Positions 9,101 to 16,453 of a DNA stretch of 64,000 nt are shown here, piece by piece. The translations under genes and the position numbers were made by a program. The notes under the pieces are model-generated. The model was not told the DNA's origin, made no database searches, and worked only from the letters and a program-made list of their open reading frames with translations. This stretch comes from Crocinitomicaceae bacterium (lineage in GTDB: Bacteria; Bacteroidota; Bacteroidia; Flavobacteriales_D; Crocinitomicaceae): contig JAQWFQ010000030.1 in NCBI GenBank assembly GCA_029238665.1, positions 1 to 64,000 of the forward strand, given 5' to 3'. Each line of letters opens with the position of its first letter. The first letter of the stretch is position 1.

Positions 9101-9774
9101 AAACAGGGTTTGATGGTGAGGTTGAGGATTATCTCGTAATTGTTGGTCCTATATGCACTACAACAGATTCATACACCACCCTTACTGTTTGTGACAGTAT
9201 AGATTGGAATGGAACAAGCTATACAACATCCGGGTCTTATGCTGCATTATTGAATGTTGGTGGTTGTGATTCAACCGCTTATTTAGATTTAACTGTTAAT
9301 ACGATTAATACAGGTATATCACAAAACGGAGCTGTTTTAACTTCACTTAGTAGCTCTGGCGGTTATCAGTGGGTTGATTGCGCCGCTAATTTTACGCCAA
9401 TTTCAGGAGCTACAAACCAGACTTATGTTGCAACAAACTCAGGGGATTATGCTGTTATTGTTGATTCAGGCCTATGTTCTGATACAAGCGCTTGTATCGA
9501 AGTGAATTTTTCAGGAATCGAAGAGCAAAATTTAAGTCATTCAGTACTGGTATCCCCTAACCCGTCATCGGGAAGTTTCTCTATCAGCTTTAAAGAACCT
9601 GTGGGTGATTTTGAAATTAAAATTTACAGTGAAGATGGTCGCTTAATTTGCAACGAATCATTCGCAAATAAAACTAAGGTTGATTATACATTGGATGTAG
9701 CAAAAGGTATTTACTTTATACTTGTTGAATCAGTTAAGGGTACCAGTATGCATCGATTGGTTATAAAGGAATAA
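6169..9774 (+). CDS. Large secreted BNR/sortilin-like repeat protein with GEVED domain and T9SS sorting domain
   Basis: This 1201-residue protein has a signal peptide ending in HAQ (residues 17-19). Residues about 100-720 are beta-propeller-type BNR/VPS10-sortilin repeats, seen as recurring S-x-D-x-G-x-T-W blocks (for example TIDGGISWTES, STDNGATWQIF, DDFGSNWTQLG). Around 905-1000 is a GEVED domain (VWFDWNHNASFSDPGEEYD ... GFDGEVEDYLVI). Cysteine-containing modules follow (about 1005-1110), and the last about 75 residues are a T9SS type A sorting signal (SPNPSSGSF ... AKGIYFILVE ... HRLVIKE). It is therefore probably displayed on or released from the cell surface. Similar Bacteroidota proteins are often called glycosyl hydrolases, but no catalytic residues are evident here. 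Confidence 0.85.
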   Translation: MKLILILLVLFTMNNLHAQRWKEMMHNPNYNVYDVIQEAESYFETIDKNLKGSGWKGYQRWKYETEPKFYPSGDRSNLDPYFLQKNYTAFQQNTAANLFDNGWEELGPHYIEQVTGHYSTGLGRVESFYADPNDSLRIYLGSRSGGFWKTIDGGISWTESTTDFLMASGVNTIAVSPTNPDDVLINVRNSNNGTTHGIYRSVNAGDTWFETNFNPSVLGWGGLGTSRKIYQIAYHPTVPGLILIGTNEGIFRSSDDLATWTNPIASLNFQAFAFHPTNPDIIYAKTSSSNSYIYVSTDAGATFNTSNTITGNSSTIQLSTTAACPNCVYIGSSDGVWKSVDEGQNFTLLSTPGISNYGAFAVSDIDTNYILFGDIDTHMSADEGQTFNQVSYWSQGNANYNTTGTYTHADIRGAKCENGTFWINTDGFLCKSTDNGATWQIFEGQSIRENYNLGLSQSNHYRTICGSQDNGTSIKTESTWIEFYGADGMEGIIHPLNDDWMIGSLQYGGRRRTKDGGITQSGVTPTGQNGGWIAPLIYDPNNQMTVYSFGDSVYRSDDFGSNWTQLGTPSFTGTISHAAIAQNNTERIVVSRGSAIEKSLNGGATFYNIQSGLPNSSITDIAFDPNDDLVIVVTYGSYQYNNQKVYITFNQGLTWNNITYNLNDIPVRSVVIDHANESTIYLGTEIGVYKKAMADNSWSLYNPDLPNTSVLELEIMNGSNTLRAATWGRGLWEFTLDGRQNHPTITKTSITDMPTDQFPMVNDNQYVYASVLYDNTLSDVYLEWSINTPTFGNTIAMSNTSGNDWESVTPLPNYPAGTKMYFKVFAIGNAGDTTETYKFMYDVKPFSQCVSYGNMSYTTAVTLVDFNTINNVTGKTQPYTDYSGTDSTEVAIGSSYDLNVNLDTDGNYVIYSKVWFDWNHNASFSDPGEEYDLGTAQNTPDGPTNLSPLSITIPASALIGETLMRVSAKYSNAPTSCETGFDGEVEDYLVIVGPICTTTDSYTTLTVCDSIDWNGTSYTTSGSYAALLNVGGCDSTAYLDLTVNTINTGISQNGAVLTSLSSSGGYQWVDCAANFTPISGATNQTYVATNSGDYAVIVDSGLCSDTSACIEVNFSGIEEQNLSHSVLVSPNPSSGSFSISFKEPVGDFEIKIYSEDGRLICNESFANKTKVDYTLDVAKGIYFILVESVKGTSMHRLVIKE

Positions 9775-9800
9775 CCAACCGTATGATTTATGAGTAATTA

Positions 9801-10292
9801 TCAACTTGAAATCAGGTACAATTTAGCACATCCCCTTGCGTCTGAAAGTGCATCGTGGTGCTGGAGTTGAATACCATGAAGTGCACAGCAGGCATTTAAC
9901 TTGGCAGGTACATACCCCCTATTTTTATAGATCCTCATTGTACATTCCCATTTCTCAGCTATAGAAAGCTCAAGGTAATCTAAATTAAAATCGAGCATCG
10001 ACTTCTTTAAAACGCTGCGGTCAAAAGATTCATTATGTGCTACAACTAAATTGCCTGCTAGTCGCTTTTTTATTTCAGGGTAAATTTCATTAAACCGAGG
10101 AGCTTGGTAGGTGTCAATCTCTGTAATTCCATGAACTTGAACATTGTGCCAATTGTATTCGTTATTGGGTGGCTGTATCAGTGTGTGATACTCATCTATG
10201 ATTTCCCCATCTTTAACCGTAACAATCCCAACAGAACATGCAGAGTTTCTTTTTGCCGTTGCTGTTTCAAAATCGATAGCTACAAAGTTCAT
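9801..10292 (-). CDS. DEDDh 3'-5' exonuclease (DnaQ/epsilon-like)
   Basis: This 163-residue single-domain protein has all the DEDDh exonuclease motifs: Exo I DFETA (D7, E9), Exo II around VAHNESFDRSVL (about 82-93), and Exo III HHDALSDARGCA with the catalytic His and Asp near residues 145-150. It should remove nucleotides from 3' ends of DNA or RNA using two metal ions. It lacks BRCT or polymerase-binding extensions, so it is a stand-alone relative of Pol III epsilon rather than the replicative proofreader itself. It lies 22 bp downstream of the predicted winged-helix nuclease gene on the same strand; the two probably share a transcript. Confidence 0.9.
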   Translation of the reverse strand: MNFVAIDFETATAKRNSACSVGIVTVKDGEIIDEYHTLIQPPNNEYNWHNVQVHGITEIDTYQAPRFNEIYPEIKKRLAGNLVVAHNESFDRSVLKKSMLDFNLDYLELSIAEKWECTMRIYKNRGYVPAKLNACCALHGIQLQHHDALSDARGCAKLYLISS

Positions 10293-10314
10293 GCGTTGTT
10301 ATTTATAAATATAC

Positions 10315-11058
10315 CTAATCAATGAAACTTGAAAGTAATTCCCTCAATACACGTTCATCGTTGGTTTTAGTGCGAATAAGCTTAAATGTATCATCAACTT
10401 CAAACCTTTCAATTGGAACCTCTATAAAGTTTACCGCACGCTCTTGAAGTGTTTTTTTCTTGCGCTGATAATATTTAAAGCGTTGCTCTGCACGTGTAAT
10501 CCCACTAACCGTTAGTTTTTCCTCCAACGACTTATTAGCATCACTCAATTCCTCAGGATGTTTAACAAATTCTAATGCCAATCGTTTGTGTTTGTAATAT
10601 AAGTCAATCGGGAGCTTTGTTCGTTTTTTTTCATTTTGATGTAAGTCCCCGAGTAAGAAATCAAACTTATGTTTTCGAGAGCCCTCTTTTTCCATCAGTG
10701 CATCAATGAGTTCTATTAAGTAACTTTCATCATTATTAGCACGCTCAACAGCTTTTAATTCTTTTTTACTTGGTGTACTCGGGTCTTTTTTATCGGAAAC
10801 ATAGCTTACACCTTCACGTACAAAGTACCAATAAATATCAACCCCAACACGCTCTGCATAAACTCGAGGAATATCATTGAGTTGATTCAATTTATCTAAG
10901 TCTCTCAGAACCTTCCGTAGAGGCATTCCATTTTTCTTATCTTTAATAAAGACCCTGGCCTTTATTAAAAGTGGCATTATTTTCTTGACAGGGAACCATT
11001 GGGTTTCTGGATTGTCGTTAAAATAGACATCAACAGCTTCGTTGATTTTTTTATTCAT
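10315..11058 (-). CDS. Unnamed protein; predicted winged-helix plus PD-(D/E)XK/VSR-like nuclease fold
   Basis: I do not recognise a named family. From the chosen ATG (MNKKINEAVD) the protein has 247 residues; the open frame extends upstream to an ATG at 11106, but those 16 residues look unlike a conserved start. The N-terminal about 75 residues resemble a winged helix (WFPVKKIMPLLI ... MPLRKVLRDLDKLNQ ... IYWYF). The C-terminal half has FDFLLGD, then LPIDLYYKHKRLALEFVK, a charged helix EQRFKYYQRKKKTLQE and the strand NFIEVPIERF. This order mirrors the D...E core and following helix-strand of VSR-like endonucleases, but the catalytic lysine is uncertain. It precedes an exonuclease gene by 22 bp. 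Confidence 0.55.
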   Translation of the reverse strand: MNKKINEAVDVYFNDNPETQWFPVKKIMPLLIKARVFIKDKKNGMPLRKVLRDLDKLNQLNDIPRVYAERVGVDIYWYFVREGVSYVSDKKDPSTPSKKELKAVERANNDESYLIELIDALMEKEGSRKHKFDFLLGDLHQNEKKRTKLPIDLYYKHKRLALEFVKHPEELSDANKSLEEKLTVSGITRAEQRFKYYQRKKKTLQERAVNFIEVPIERFEVDDTFKLIRTKTNDERVLRELLSSFID

Positions 11059-11212
11059 ATCAAGTTTTTCCGGTATCAAAATGGCGTATGTTTTAGTAAA
11101 ACACAAAACTAGTTATAATAAGGGGTTCAACTTCTTATTATGATATAATAATATAATTATCAGGCAGATTAAACTTAGATAAGGCTGGTAATTTTAGTAT
11201 TTTTAAGCGAAT

Positions 11213-11686
11213 ATGAAAGCAATAGGAACAACAGAAGCTGAAATCTTAACGAACATCCCTGAGGATAGGTCTGAAGCGTTCAAGACCTTACATAATGCTA
11301 TCATGAAGAGTTTGCCTAAAGGCTTTGAGACGGCGATTAGCTATGGTATGTTAGGGTACGTTGTACCTCACAAACTATACCCCGCTGGCTACCATTGTAA
11401 ACCAAGTGAACCACTACCATTTGCAGCAATTGCCTCTCAAAAACATTCGGTCAACATTTATCATATGGGAATTTATTCTGACCCTAAACTGCTAAAGTGG
11501 TTTGTAGCTGAATACCCTAAGCACTGTAAGCAAAAGCTTGACATGGGTAAAAGCTGTATTCGTTTTAAAAAGTTTGATGACATTCCTTTTAAACTGATAG
11601 GAGAATTGATGGGGAAAATAAGTGTAGCACAATGGATAGAGACATACGAGATGGGTCTCGTGAAAAATTCTAAGACAAAGAAATAA
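11213..11686 (+). CDS. DUF1801 (YdhG-like) family protein
   Basis: This 157-residue cytoplasmic protein matches the DUF1801 fold: an N-terminal helix with ...RSEAFKTLHNAIMKSLPKG, then ETAISYGMLGYVVPHK, and the strand/helix LPFAAIASQKHSVNIYHMGIY. The conserved C-terminal part includes GKSCIRFKKFDDIPFKLIGELM. The function of the family is not established; some relatives have been linked to iron or to frataxin-like folds. It lies 7 bp upstream of a 48-residue basic ORF and could be co-transcribed with it. Confidence 0.85.
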   Translation: MKAIGTTEAEILTNIPEDRSEAFKTLHNAIMKSLPKGFETAISYGMLGYVVPHKLYPAGYHCKPSEPLPFAAIASQKHSVNIYHMGIYSDPKLLKWFVAEYPKHCKQKLDMGKSCIRFKKFDDIPFKLIGELMGKISVAQWIETYEMGLVKNSKTKK

Positions 11687-11693
11687 ACGCGCT

Positions 11694-11840
11694 ATGTCCA
11701 AGCAAAAGAATGGCGAAAATAAAGCCAAACACACAAAACTTCTAAACCAGAAGAGAAGCAAGAAAAAGCTTCAAAAGGAAGAACACAAACGAAGATTGAA
11801 AGAGATTGCTAGGTTAGCTGCAGAAAAAACAAAGGATTAA
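11694..11840 (+). CDS. Small basic protein, 48 aa, unknown
   Basis: This ORF starts at an ATG 7 bp after the DUF1801 stop and encodes 48 residues, more than a third of them Lys or Arg. The C-terminal half reads as a single amphipathic or coiled helix (KKLQKEEHKRRLKEIARLAA). Spacing to the upstream gene supports translation as the second gene of an operon. Its stop overlaps the convergent ychJ-like stop by 4 bp. Such tails can bind nucleic acid, but no family was recognised. It could also be chance coding in A-rich DNA. Confidence 0.5.
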   Translation: MSKQKNGENKAKHTKLLNQKRSKKKLQKEEHKRRLKEIARLAAEKTKD

Positions 11841-12232
11841 TCTGCAAATCCTAAGTAAACCCAAACCCCATGCTCACGAACAAACATTGAGTTCTCGTGA
11901 ATAAAAGTCTTTTTACCTTTTTCTTTAAAGTGGGCTTTAAACTCGACTGTTCCTTCCTGATCATCAACACCTCCTTGAGACGTCGAAATAAGCTCTAGTT
12001 CTATCCATTTAACACTGTTAGCCCAAGTGGTTATTTCAGTTTTCTGATTAATAGGTCTTGTAGATGAGTGGTGACTACGCATTAGGTAATCCCCCATCCC
12101 TTTTGTAAAGGCAGTATATCGTGATCGCATTAAATCTTCTGCTGTTCTTATCGAGGCATTGTTTGTGTGTTTTTGCTTGCAACAATTTAAATAGCTGTTA
12201 ACGCTTCCACAAGGACATTTTTTAGTGCTCAT
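11837..12232 (-). CDS. ychJ: YchJ-family protein with N-terminal SEC-C-like zinc motif
   Basis: This 131-residue protein begins with a zinc-binding Cys cluster (CPCGSVNSYLNCC, C6-x-C8 ... C17-C18), the SEC-C-like motif of the YchJ (UPF0225) family. The remainder is the NTF2-like YchJ domain with AEDLMRSRYTAF and NSMFVREHGVWVYL. It is a cytoplasmic zinc protein of unknown function. The gene starts one base after the stop of the phosphotransferase gene (TGA-T-ATG), so translation of the two is probably coupled. Length fits the family. Confidence 0.9.
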   Translation of the reverse strand: MSTKKCPCGSVNSYLNCCKQKHTNNASIRTAEDLMRSRYTAFTKGMGDYLMRSHHSSTRPINQKTEITTWANSVKWIELELISTSQGGVDDQEGTVEFKAHFKEKGKKTFIHENSMFVREHGVWVYLGFAD

Positions 12233-12233
12233 A

Positions 12234-13199
12234 TCAATACTTTTCTAGTGTATCTAATGCCCTCAAAGTTATGTGATCACTGTATTTATTTAACTTTTCA
12301 TGGCCTGGCATCCAACCCATTAAAAATCGATTGAAATCTGCCCATGCTATTGTAAACAAGGGACTCCACTCTTTTTTTAATGCGTTAAAATCAACATTTT
12401 TCACGTGTTTTTTTAATTCATGAAAATAGAACTCGATGAGTTCATTTTCATATTGAAAACATGCTTCAGGTGAAATTGCACTACCTATCAGATAGACTAA
12501 ATCTTGCATCCCGCACCCTGAACCTGTATATTGAAAATCCAACCCAGCAACGCTATCGTCACTGTTGTGAAAGCAAAAGTTAGCAAGCTTTGGATCGCCA
12601 TGAAGAATACACTTATACTTCACACGATTAAGAATACTGTCAATTTGATTGCTGCAACTTTTCAATGGAGAATCTTCCATTGCATTATATTCATCGATAC
12701 GTGTTTGTAGATGCCAGTAAGTACCTCTACTCCATAAACCTGTGCTTTCAGATAACAAGGTGTTGCCATGCAGTGTTGCTAACCATGAAATACATTGTTT
12801 TAACTCGAAAATTGAAGCCTTTTTTTCCCGAACAGAAAAACCTTTGTGATCCAAGTCTTCTAAAATCAATATGATTTCACCCCCTTCTTTAATTAACTCA
12901 ATTAGCTTTGGCATTCTAAGTTTACTGGAAAGAATACCTTCATAGAATTGATACCAGTTTCCCTCAACCTCATACGACTTCACTTTACGCGCGTGGGAAT
13001 TGCTTGTACTCCATCCTTTTGGATGTATTTTTAATTCGCTTATCTTGATGTGCTTAACGACAATACTTGAATAAACAGCACCGCTTAAGGTGTATCGTAT
13101 TATTTCTCCGTAATCACTCCAAAGTGACTGAATCAACTCTTTTGAGGTAATTCTATCTGCCTTGGTACAAGCTTTAACAATACCGTCTCTATTTAACAT
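12234..13199 (-). CDS. Choline/aminoglycoside kinase-like phosphotransferase
   Basis: This protein of about 321 residues has the kinase-like core of the APH/CHK superfamily: the catalytic loop ILHGDPKLANFCF (Brenner motif HxDxxxxN-like) and the metal-binding GLDFQYTGSG. A GAVYSSIVVKHIKI strand near residues 40-52 contains the probable ATP-binding lysine. It should phosphorylate a small hydroxylated molecule; the substrate is not predictable. The frame opens at an ATG at 13226, but that adds MKLMLTLFL, an unlikely hydrophobic lead for a cytosolic kinase, so I start at the next ATG (MLNRDGIVK). It is upstream of, and coupled to, the ychJ-like gene. Confidence 0.8.
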   Translation of the reverse strand: MLNRDGIVKACTKADRITSKELIQSLWSDYGEIIRYTLSGAVYSSIVVKHIKISELKIHPKGWSTSNSHARKVKSYEVEGNWYQFYEGILSSKLRMPKLIELIKEGGEIILILEDLDHKGFSVREKKASIFELKQCISWLATLHGNTLLSESTGLWSRGTYWHLQTRIDEYNAMEDSPLKSCSNQIDSILNRVKYKCILHGDPKLANFCFHNSDDSVAGLDFQYTGSGCGMQDLVYLIGSAISPEACFQYENELIEFYFHELKKHVKNVDFNALKKEWSPLFTIAWADFNRFLMGWMPGHEKLNKYSDHITLRALDTLEKY

Positions 13200-13274
13200 T
13201 AAAAACAAAGTTAACATAAGCTTCAAATTACATTTTATTGTATAGCTTTATTTCAAAATAGTATTTGTAGCAAA

Positions 13275-14102
13275 ATGGAAACCACAGAACACAGTCTTTC
13301 TAACATTGATGGACAGGAAATTATCAAAAGACAACTTGATGGTTATCTAGCTACTGAAACACTATGGAAAGGAACTGATTTAGCTGGTCTAAAACAACTA
13401 GAATTCGAACACAGAACTCACAGCATCAATATAGAAAAACCTGAAAAAAGGCTTGGAAAACGTGCGGAACAATTTTTCATTGAATTAATTAAGAAAACAA
13501 GAGAATGTAAGCTTGTCAGCCAAAACATACAATTAAAATCAGGTAAAATAACCATTGGTGAAATTGATTGTATTCTTAAAAAAGAGGATGATTTTTATCA
13601 TGTTGAACACGTTTATAAGTTCTACCTGTACGACCAAACAGAAGGTACAAATGAATTGGATTACTGGATTGGTCCAAACAGAAAGGACTGCTTAAATTTC
13701 AAACTAGATAAATTAAAGAATAAGCAACTACCTATTCTACAAACAGATCAAGGAATACAAGTACTTAAAGACTTAAATATACCGCCAGACAAGGTTCAAC
13801 AATACGTCCATTTTAGGGCCCAACTATTTACACCCAAAACAAAGCATGTGCAATTTAAGGCAATAAACCCCACTGCTATTGCTGGTTATTACTACCGTCT
13901 AGATGAACTTCCTACTAATTACGCTTATTTTTTGCCCTGTAAACTGAATTGGCTTTTAAAACCATATGAAAATGTTGAGTGGAAAACGTTCAAGGAAGGG
14001 GTGTCAGAAATCAAACTACTCCTAAGTGCGCAAAAATCACCAATGTGTTGGCTTAAATCCAATTCTGGAGAACTAGAAAAGTGCTTTGTGGTATGGTGGT
14101 AA
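13275..14102 (+). CDS. DUF1853 family protein (PD-(D/E)XK-like fold)
   Basis: This 275-residue protein matches DUF1853 throughout: LGKRAEQFFIELIKK, then GEIDCILKKEDDFYHVEHVYKFYLY, LDYWIGPNRKDCLNFKLDKL and WWLKS-like C-terminal aromatics (PMCWLKSN). The GEIDCIL / HVEHVYKF pair aligns with the D...ExK layout of restriction-like nucleases, and the family is usually placed in that clan, but activity is unproven. It has no signal or membrane segment. It is divergent from the phosphotransferase gene and convergent with the helicase gene, leaving only 5 bp between the stops. Confidence 0.88.
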   Translation: METTEHSLSNIDGQEIIKRQLDGYLATETLWKGTDLAGLKQLEFEHRTHSINIEKPEKRLGKRAEQFFIELIKKTRECKLVSQNIQLKSGKITIGEIDCILKKEDDFYHVEHVYKFYLYDQTEGTNELDYWIGPNRKDCLNFKLDKLKNKQLPILQTDQGIQVLKDLNIPPDKVQQYVHFRAQLFTPKTKHVQFKAINPTAIAGYYYRLDELPTNYAYFLPCKLNWLLKPYENVEWKTFKEGVSEIKLLLSAQKSPMCWLKSNSGELEKCFVVWW

Positions 14103-14107
14103 GCTAA

Positions 14108-15463
14108 CTAACCGCGCTTCTGTTTTTTATGATATGTCTTGTCGCCTCGTGTCTGCGCTTTTTTATATTTCTTTTTTTGTGTACGCTTATAAGACCCTCC
14201 CTGATTTGTTTTTGAATTCTTTTCTTTCTTTTCATGAAAAGCTAACCCTGGAGCTTTGTGCTTTGTGTTCCTGTTGTGGTTTACAAGCTCCTCTTCTTTT
14301 GGGCGTTCTTCAGGTGTTAATTCATTCGAAAGTTCAACTTCGGTAGGAAAAGGTATTTGTGGAATCTTATAATCCATCAGAGTTTCGATTGAATCTTTCC
14401 ATTCAAGCTCCTTTTTCGTATAGAATAAGATAGACTTTCCTTTATGTTCTGCCCTACCCGAACGACCAATTCGATGCATGTAATTCTCAGGGTAGTCAGG
14501 CGTATCAAAGTTGATTACATGTGATATTCGATCTAAATCTAGCCCCCTTGCCATAACATCGGTTGACACTAAAATTCTATTCTTTCCTGAATCAAAATCT
14601 TCAATAGAGCGAATTCTATAATTTTGTGTTTTATTCGAATGAATCACACACACTTCATCATTAAAAACCTTTTCTATTGCTTCAAACAAGCGATCAGCAT
14701 TCCGTTTATTGGAAACGAAAACAATTACTTTTTTATATTCCACTCCATCTGCCAATAAATGCTTCAACAGATTTACCTTTGTATAAAAATTCCTTACCTG
14801 AAAACAGGTTTGAGAAATATTATCTAAAGGTGTGCCAGACAATGCAATAGATATTTTTTTTGGTGTAATAAAAAAATCATCAATCAATACATCTACGTGC
14901 TCTGTCATTGTAGCTGAAAACATGATGTTTTGACGCTTATCTGGAAGTAACTCCATAATATTGGTGAGTTGTCTTCTAAAACCTAGGTCAAGCATTACGT
15001 CAACCTCGTCAATTACAAGCTTCTTAATTCCCTTCAAATTTAATGCATTGCTTAATGCTAAGTCATACAAACGTCCAGGCGTTGCTACAACAATGTCAGA
15101 GCCTAATAAGATAGATTGAACCTGTTTATTTAAGTTAACACCGCCGTAAACACCCAGTGTACGCACATTCATATAGCGTGTAAAAGAAGCAATGTTGTCA
15201 ACCACTTGAATGACAAGTTCTCGTGTTGGTACAATTACTAAAACACGTGGGTTTAACTGTTTTGAAAATTTTAATTCATCTAAAATAGGTAGCATATAAC
15301 CCAATGTCTTACCGGTACCTGTTTGAGCAATACCAACCATATCTTTTCCCGAAAGAATAACAGAAAATGATTCTTCTTGAATGGGTGTTGGTTTAACAAA
15401 GTCCAGATCTTTAATTGCGTTACGCAACGGCTTTATTAATCTAAAATCGTCAAATGTGCTCAT
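14108..15463 (-). CDS. DEAD-box RNA helicase (RhlE/CsdA-like, DEVD variant)
   Basis: This 451-residue protein has the full set of DEAD-box motifs: Q motif FVKPTPIQ (22-29), Walker A AQTGTGKT (46-53), PTREL (79-83), motif II DEVD (152-155, Val replacing the Ala of DEAD), SAT (183-185), the domain-2 motif STDVMARGLD and HRIGRSGR. After about residue 375 a long Lys/Arg-rich tail probably binds RNA. It should unwind short RNA duplexes in ribosome assembly or mRNA turnover, often important at low temperature. A cold-shock-domain gene lies just upstream on the same strand with a terminator-like hairpin between them. Confidence 0.93.
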   Translation of the reverse strand: MSTFDDFRLIKPLRNAIKDLDFVKPTPIQEESFSVILSGKDMVGIAQTGTGKTLGYMLPILDELKFSKQLNPRVLVIVPTRELVIQVVDNIASFTRYMNVRTLGVYGGVNLNKQVQSILLGSDIVVATPGRLYDLALSNALNLKGIKKLVIDEVDVMLDLGFRRQLTNIMELLPDKRQNIMFSATMTEHVDVLIDDFFITPKKISIALSGTPLDNISQTCFQVRNFYTKVNLLKHLLADGVEYKKVIVFVSNKRNADRLFEAIEKVFNDEVCVIHSNKTQNYRIRSIEDFDSGKNRILVSTDVMARGLDLDRISHVINFDTPDYPENYMHRIGRSGRAEHKGKSILFYTKKELEWKDSIETLMDYKIPQIPFPTEVELSNELTPEERPKEEELVNHNRNTKHKAPGLAFHEKKEKNSKTNQGGSYKRTQKKKYKKAQTRGDKTYHKKQKRG

Positions 15464-15538
15464 GTTGAATAATATTTGGGCAAATGTACAATATATAAGG
15501 CTTATCGAGATGTCAATAACTACATTTCTGAAAAAGGA

Positions 15539-15568
15539 AAAGTCCTACCACAAACGCGATAGGACTTT
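15539..15568 (-). terminator. Rho-independent terminator after the cold-shock-domain gene
   Basis: The arms AAAGTCCTA (15539-15547) and TAGGACTTT (15560-15568) pair over 9 bp with a 12-base loop. On the minus strand the stem is followed by a T-rich stretch. It lies 20 bp past the stop of the cold-shock-domain gene and upstream of the helicase gene. Confidence 0.75.
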
Positions 15569-15587
15569 CAATATGTAACAATAAGAA

Positions 15588-16115
15588 TTAAGCTTCTGCA
15601 GTGTCAGTGCCAGAATCGTCAGAATCGTCATCCTCTTCTTCTAAAACAGGTTTTGGTGCTGGTGCTACGTATTTCTTTACACCTACAGCATTCATTCCTT
15701 TCATTCCTCGTTCTAACTCATAGCTTACAACGTCATTCTCTCTAATTTCTTCAAGTAAACCGTTAACGTGAACAAAGAAATTCTCTTGTGTCTGGCTATC
15801 TTTAATAAATCCGTAACCTTTAGCATCGTTAAAGAAAGTAACTTTACCTTTTCTTCCTGCTGGCTCGTCTGAATCTTCACGTTTAGGAACACCTAACTCA
15901 ATACTACTAGCCTTAATCTCTTTCTTTTTCTTTGTTGGATCCGGCGGAGTGTCTGTGATATTCCCGAACTCATCAACGTAGGCCATCATATTATCTAAAC
16001 CTCCTCCTTCAGAATTTGCTTTACGCTCTTCTTTTTTAAGTAGTTTGTCTTGACGTTTTTTTCTTCTTTTCTTTTCTTTTTCCTTCTTATTAAAAGTCTC
16101 TTGAGATTTTGCCAT
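15588..16115 (-). CDS. Cold-shock-domain RNA-binding protein with charged tails
   Basis: This 175-residue protein contains one cold-shock domain at about residues 88-150 (GKVTFFNDAKGYGFIKD, FFVHVNGL), including the two RNA-binding motifs KGYGFI and FFVHV. The N-terminal about 35 residues are strongly basic with coiled-coil character, and the last about 25 are acidic (Glu/Asp/Ser). It should act as an RNA or single-stranded DNA chaperone in the cytoplasm. The gene is followed by a hairpin terminator and then a DEAD-box helicase gene, a pairing that fits RNA remodelling in the cold. A candidate promoter about 110 bp upstream implies a long leader. Confidence 0.92.
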   Translation of the reverse strand: MAKSQETFNKKEKEKKRRKKRQDKLLKKEERKANSEGGGLDNMMAYVDEFGNITDTPPDPTKKKKEIKASSIELGVPKREDSDEPAGRKGKVTFFNDAKGYGFIKDSQTQENFFVHVNGLLEEIRENDVVSYELERGMKGMNAVGVKKYVAPAPKPVLEEEDDDSDDSGTDTAEA

Positions 16116-16395
16116 TAATTATTAGTTATCAGTTTTAATCTTTAATTGATCTGGTTTTAAACAGGTGTATTTAATCTCGAAGTAAATAAATACCTCTTAA
16201 TAAACCCACCTTCTCTTTCAAAACGTCTCCAAAGATACTTTTTCTCAGCGTAAAACAGATTGAATCAGTTTAAAATATTCTAAATCTGCCTTGTTTCAAT
16301 TAAAAACAATAAGTGGAAGGGCTTAGGTTCTATACTGTATTTATGACAATAAGACTGCTTTTAAATAGCTGTATAATTATATTTGGAAGCAAAAA
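16116..16395. other. Gene-free stretch holding the probable leader of the cold-shock-domain gene
   Basis: No convincing ORF lies here; the open frames starting inside it run antisense into the lipoprotein gene. The part next to the cold-shock gene (16116-16226) would be its transcribed leader. The leader contains a possible stem: AGGTGTATTT (16163-16172) against AAATACCT (16188-16195), with a two-base bulge. I see nothing in 16240-16390. Confidence 0.5.
16230..16237 (-). promoter_or_regulatory. Candidate -7 box TATCTTTG for the cold-shock-domain gene
   Basis: On the minus strand this reads TATCTTTG, a match to TAnnTTTG. Transcription would begin near 16226 and give a leader of roughly 110 bases before the start at 16115. 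No good -33 TTTG was found, so this rests on one box. Confidence 0.4.
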
Positions 16396-16428
16396 AAAAT
16401 GCCTTTCCTTAATTTGGAAAAGCATTTT
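16396..16428 (-). terminator. Rho-independent terminator after the cysteine-rich lipoprotein gene
   Basis: The arms at 16396-16408 and 16416-16428 are 13 bases each and pair with a single mismatch around a 7-base loop. Read on the minus strand the stem runs straight into a run of nine T. It lies 25 bp past the lipoprotein stop. Confidence 0.8.
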
Positions 16429-16453
16429 AAAATTATTGAAAAACGATTCGTCT

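Noticed and set aside
10104-10325. 73-aa plus-strand open frame opposite the exonuclease gene
   Set aside because: It is antisense to conserved exonuclease motifs and has no signal of its own.
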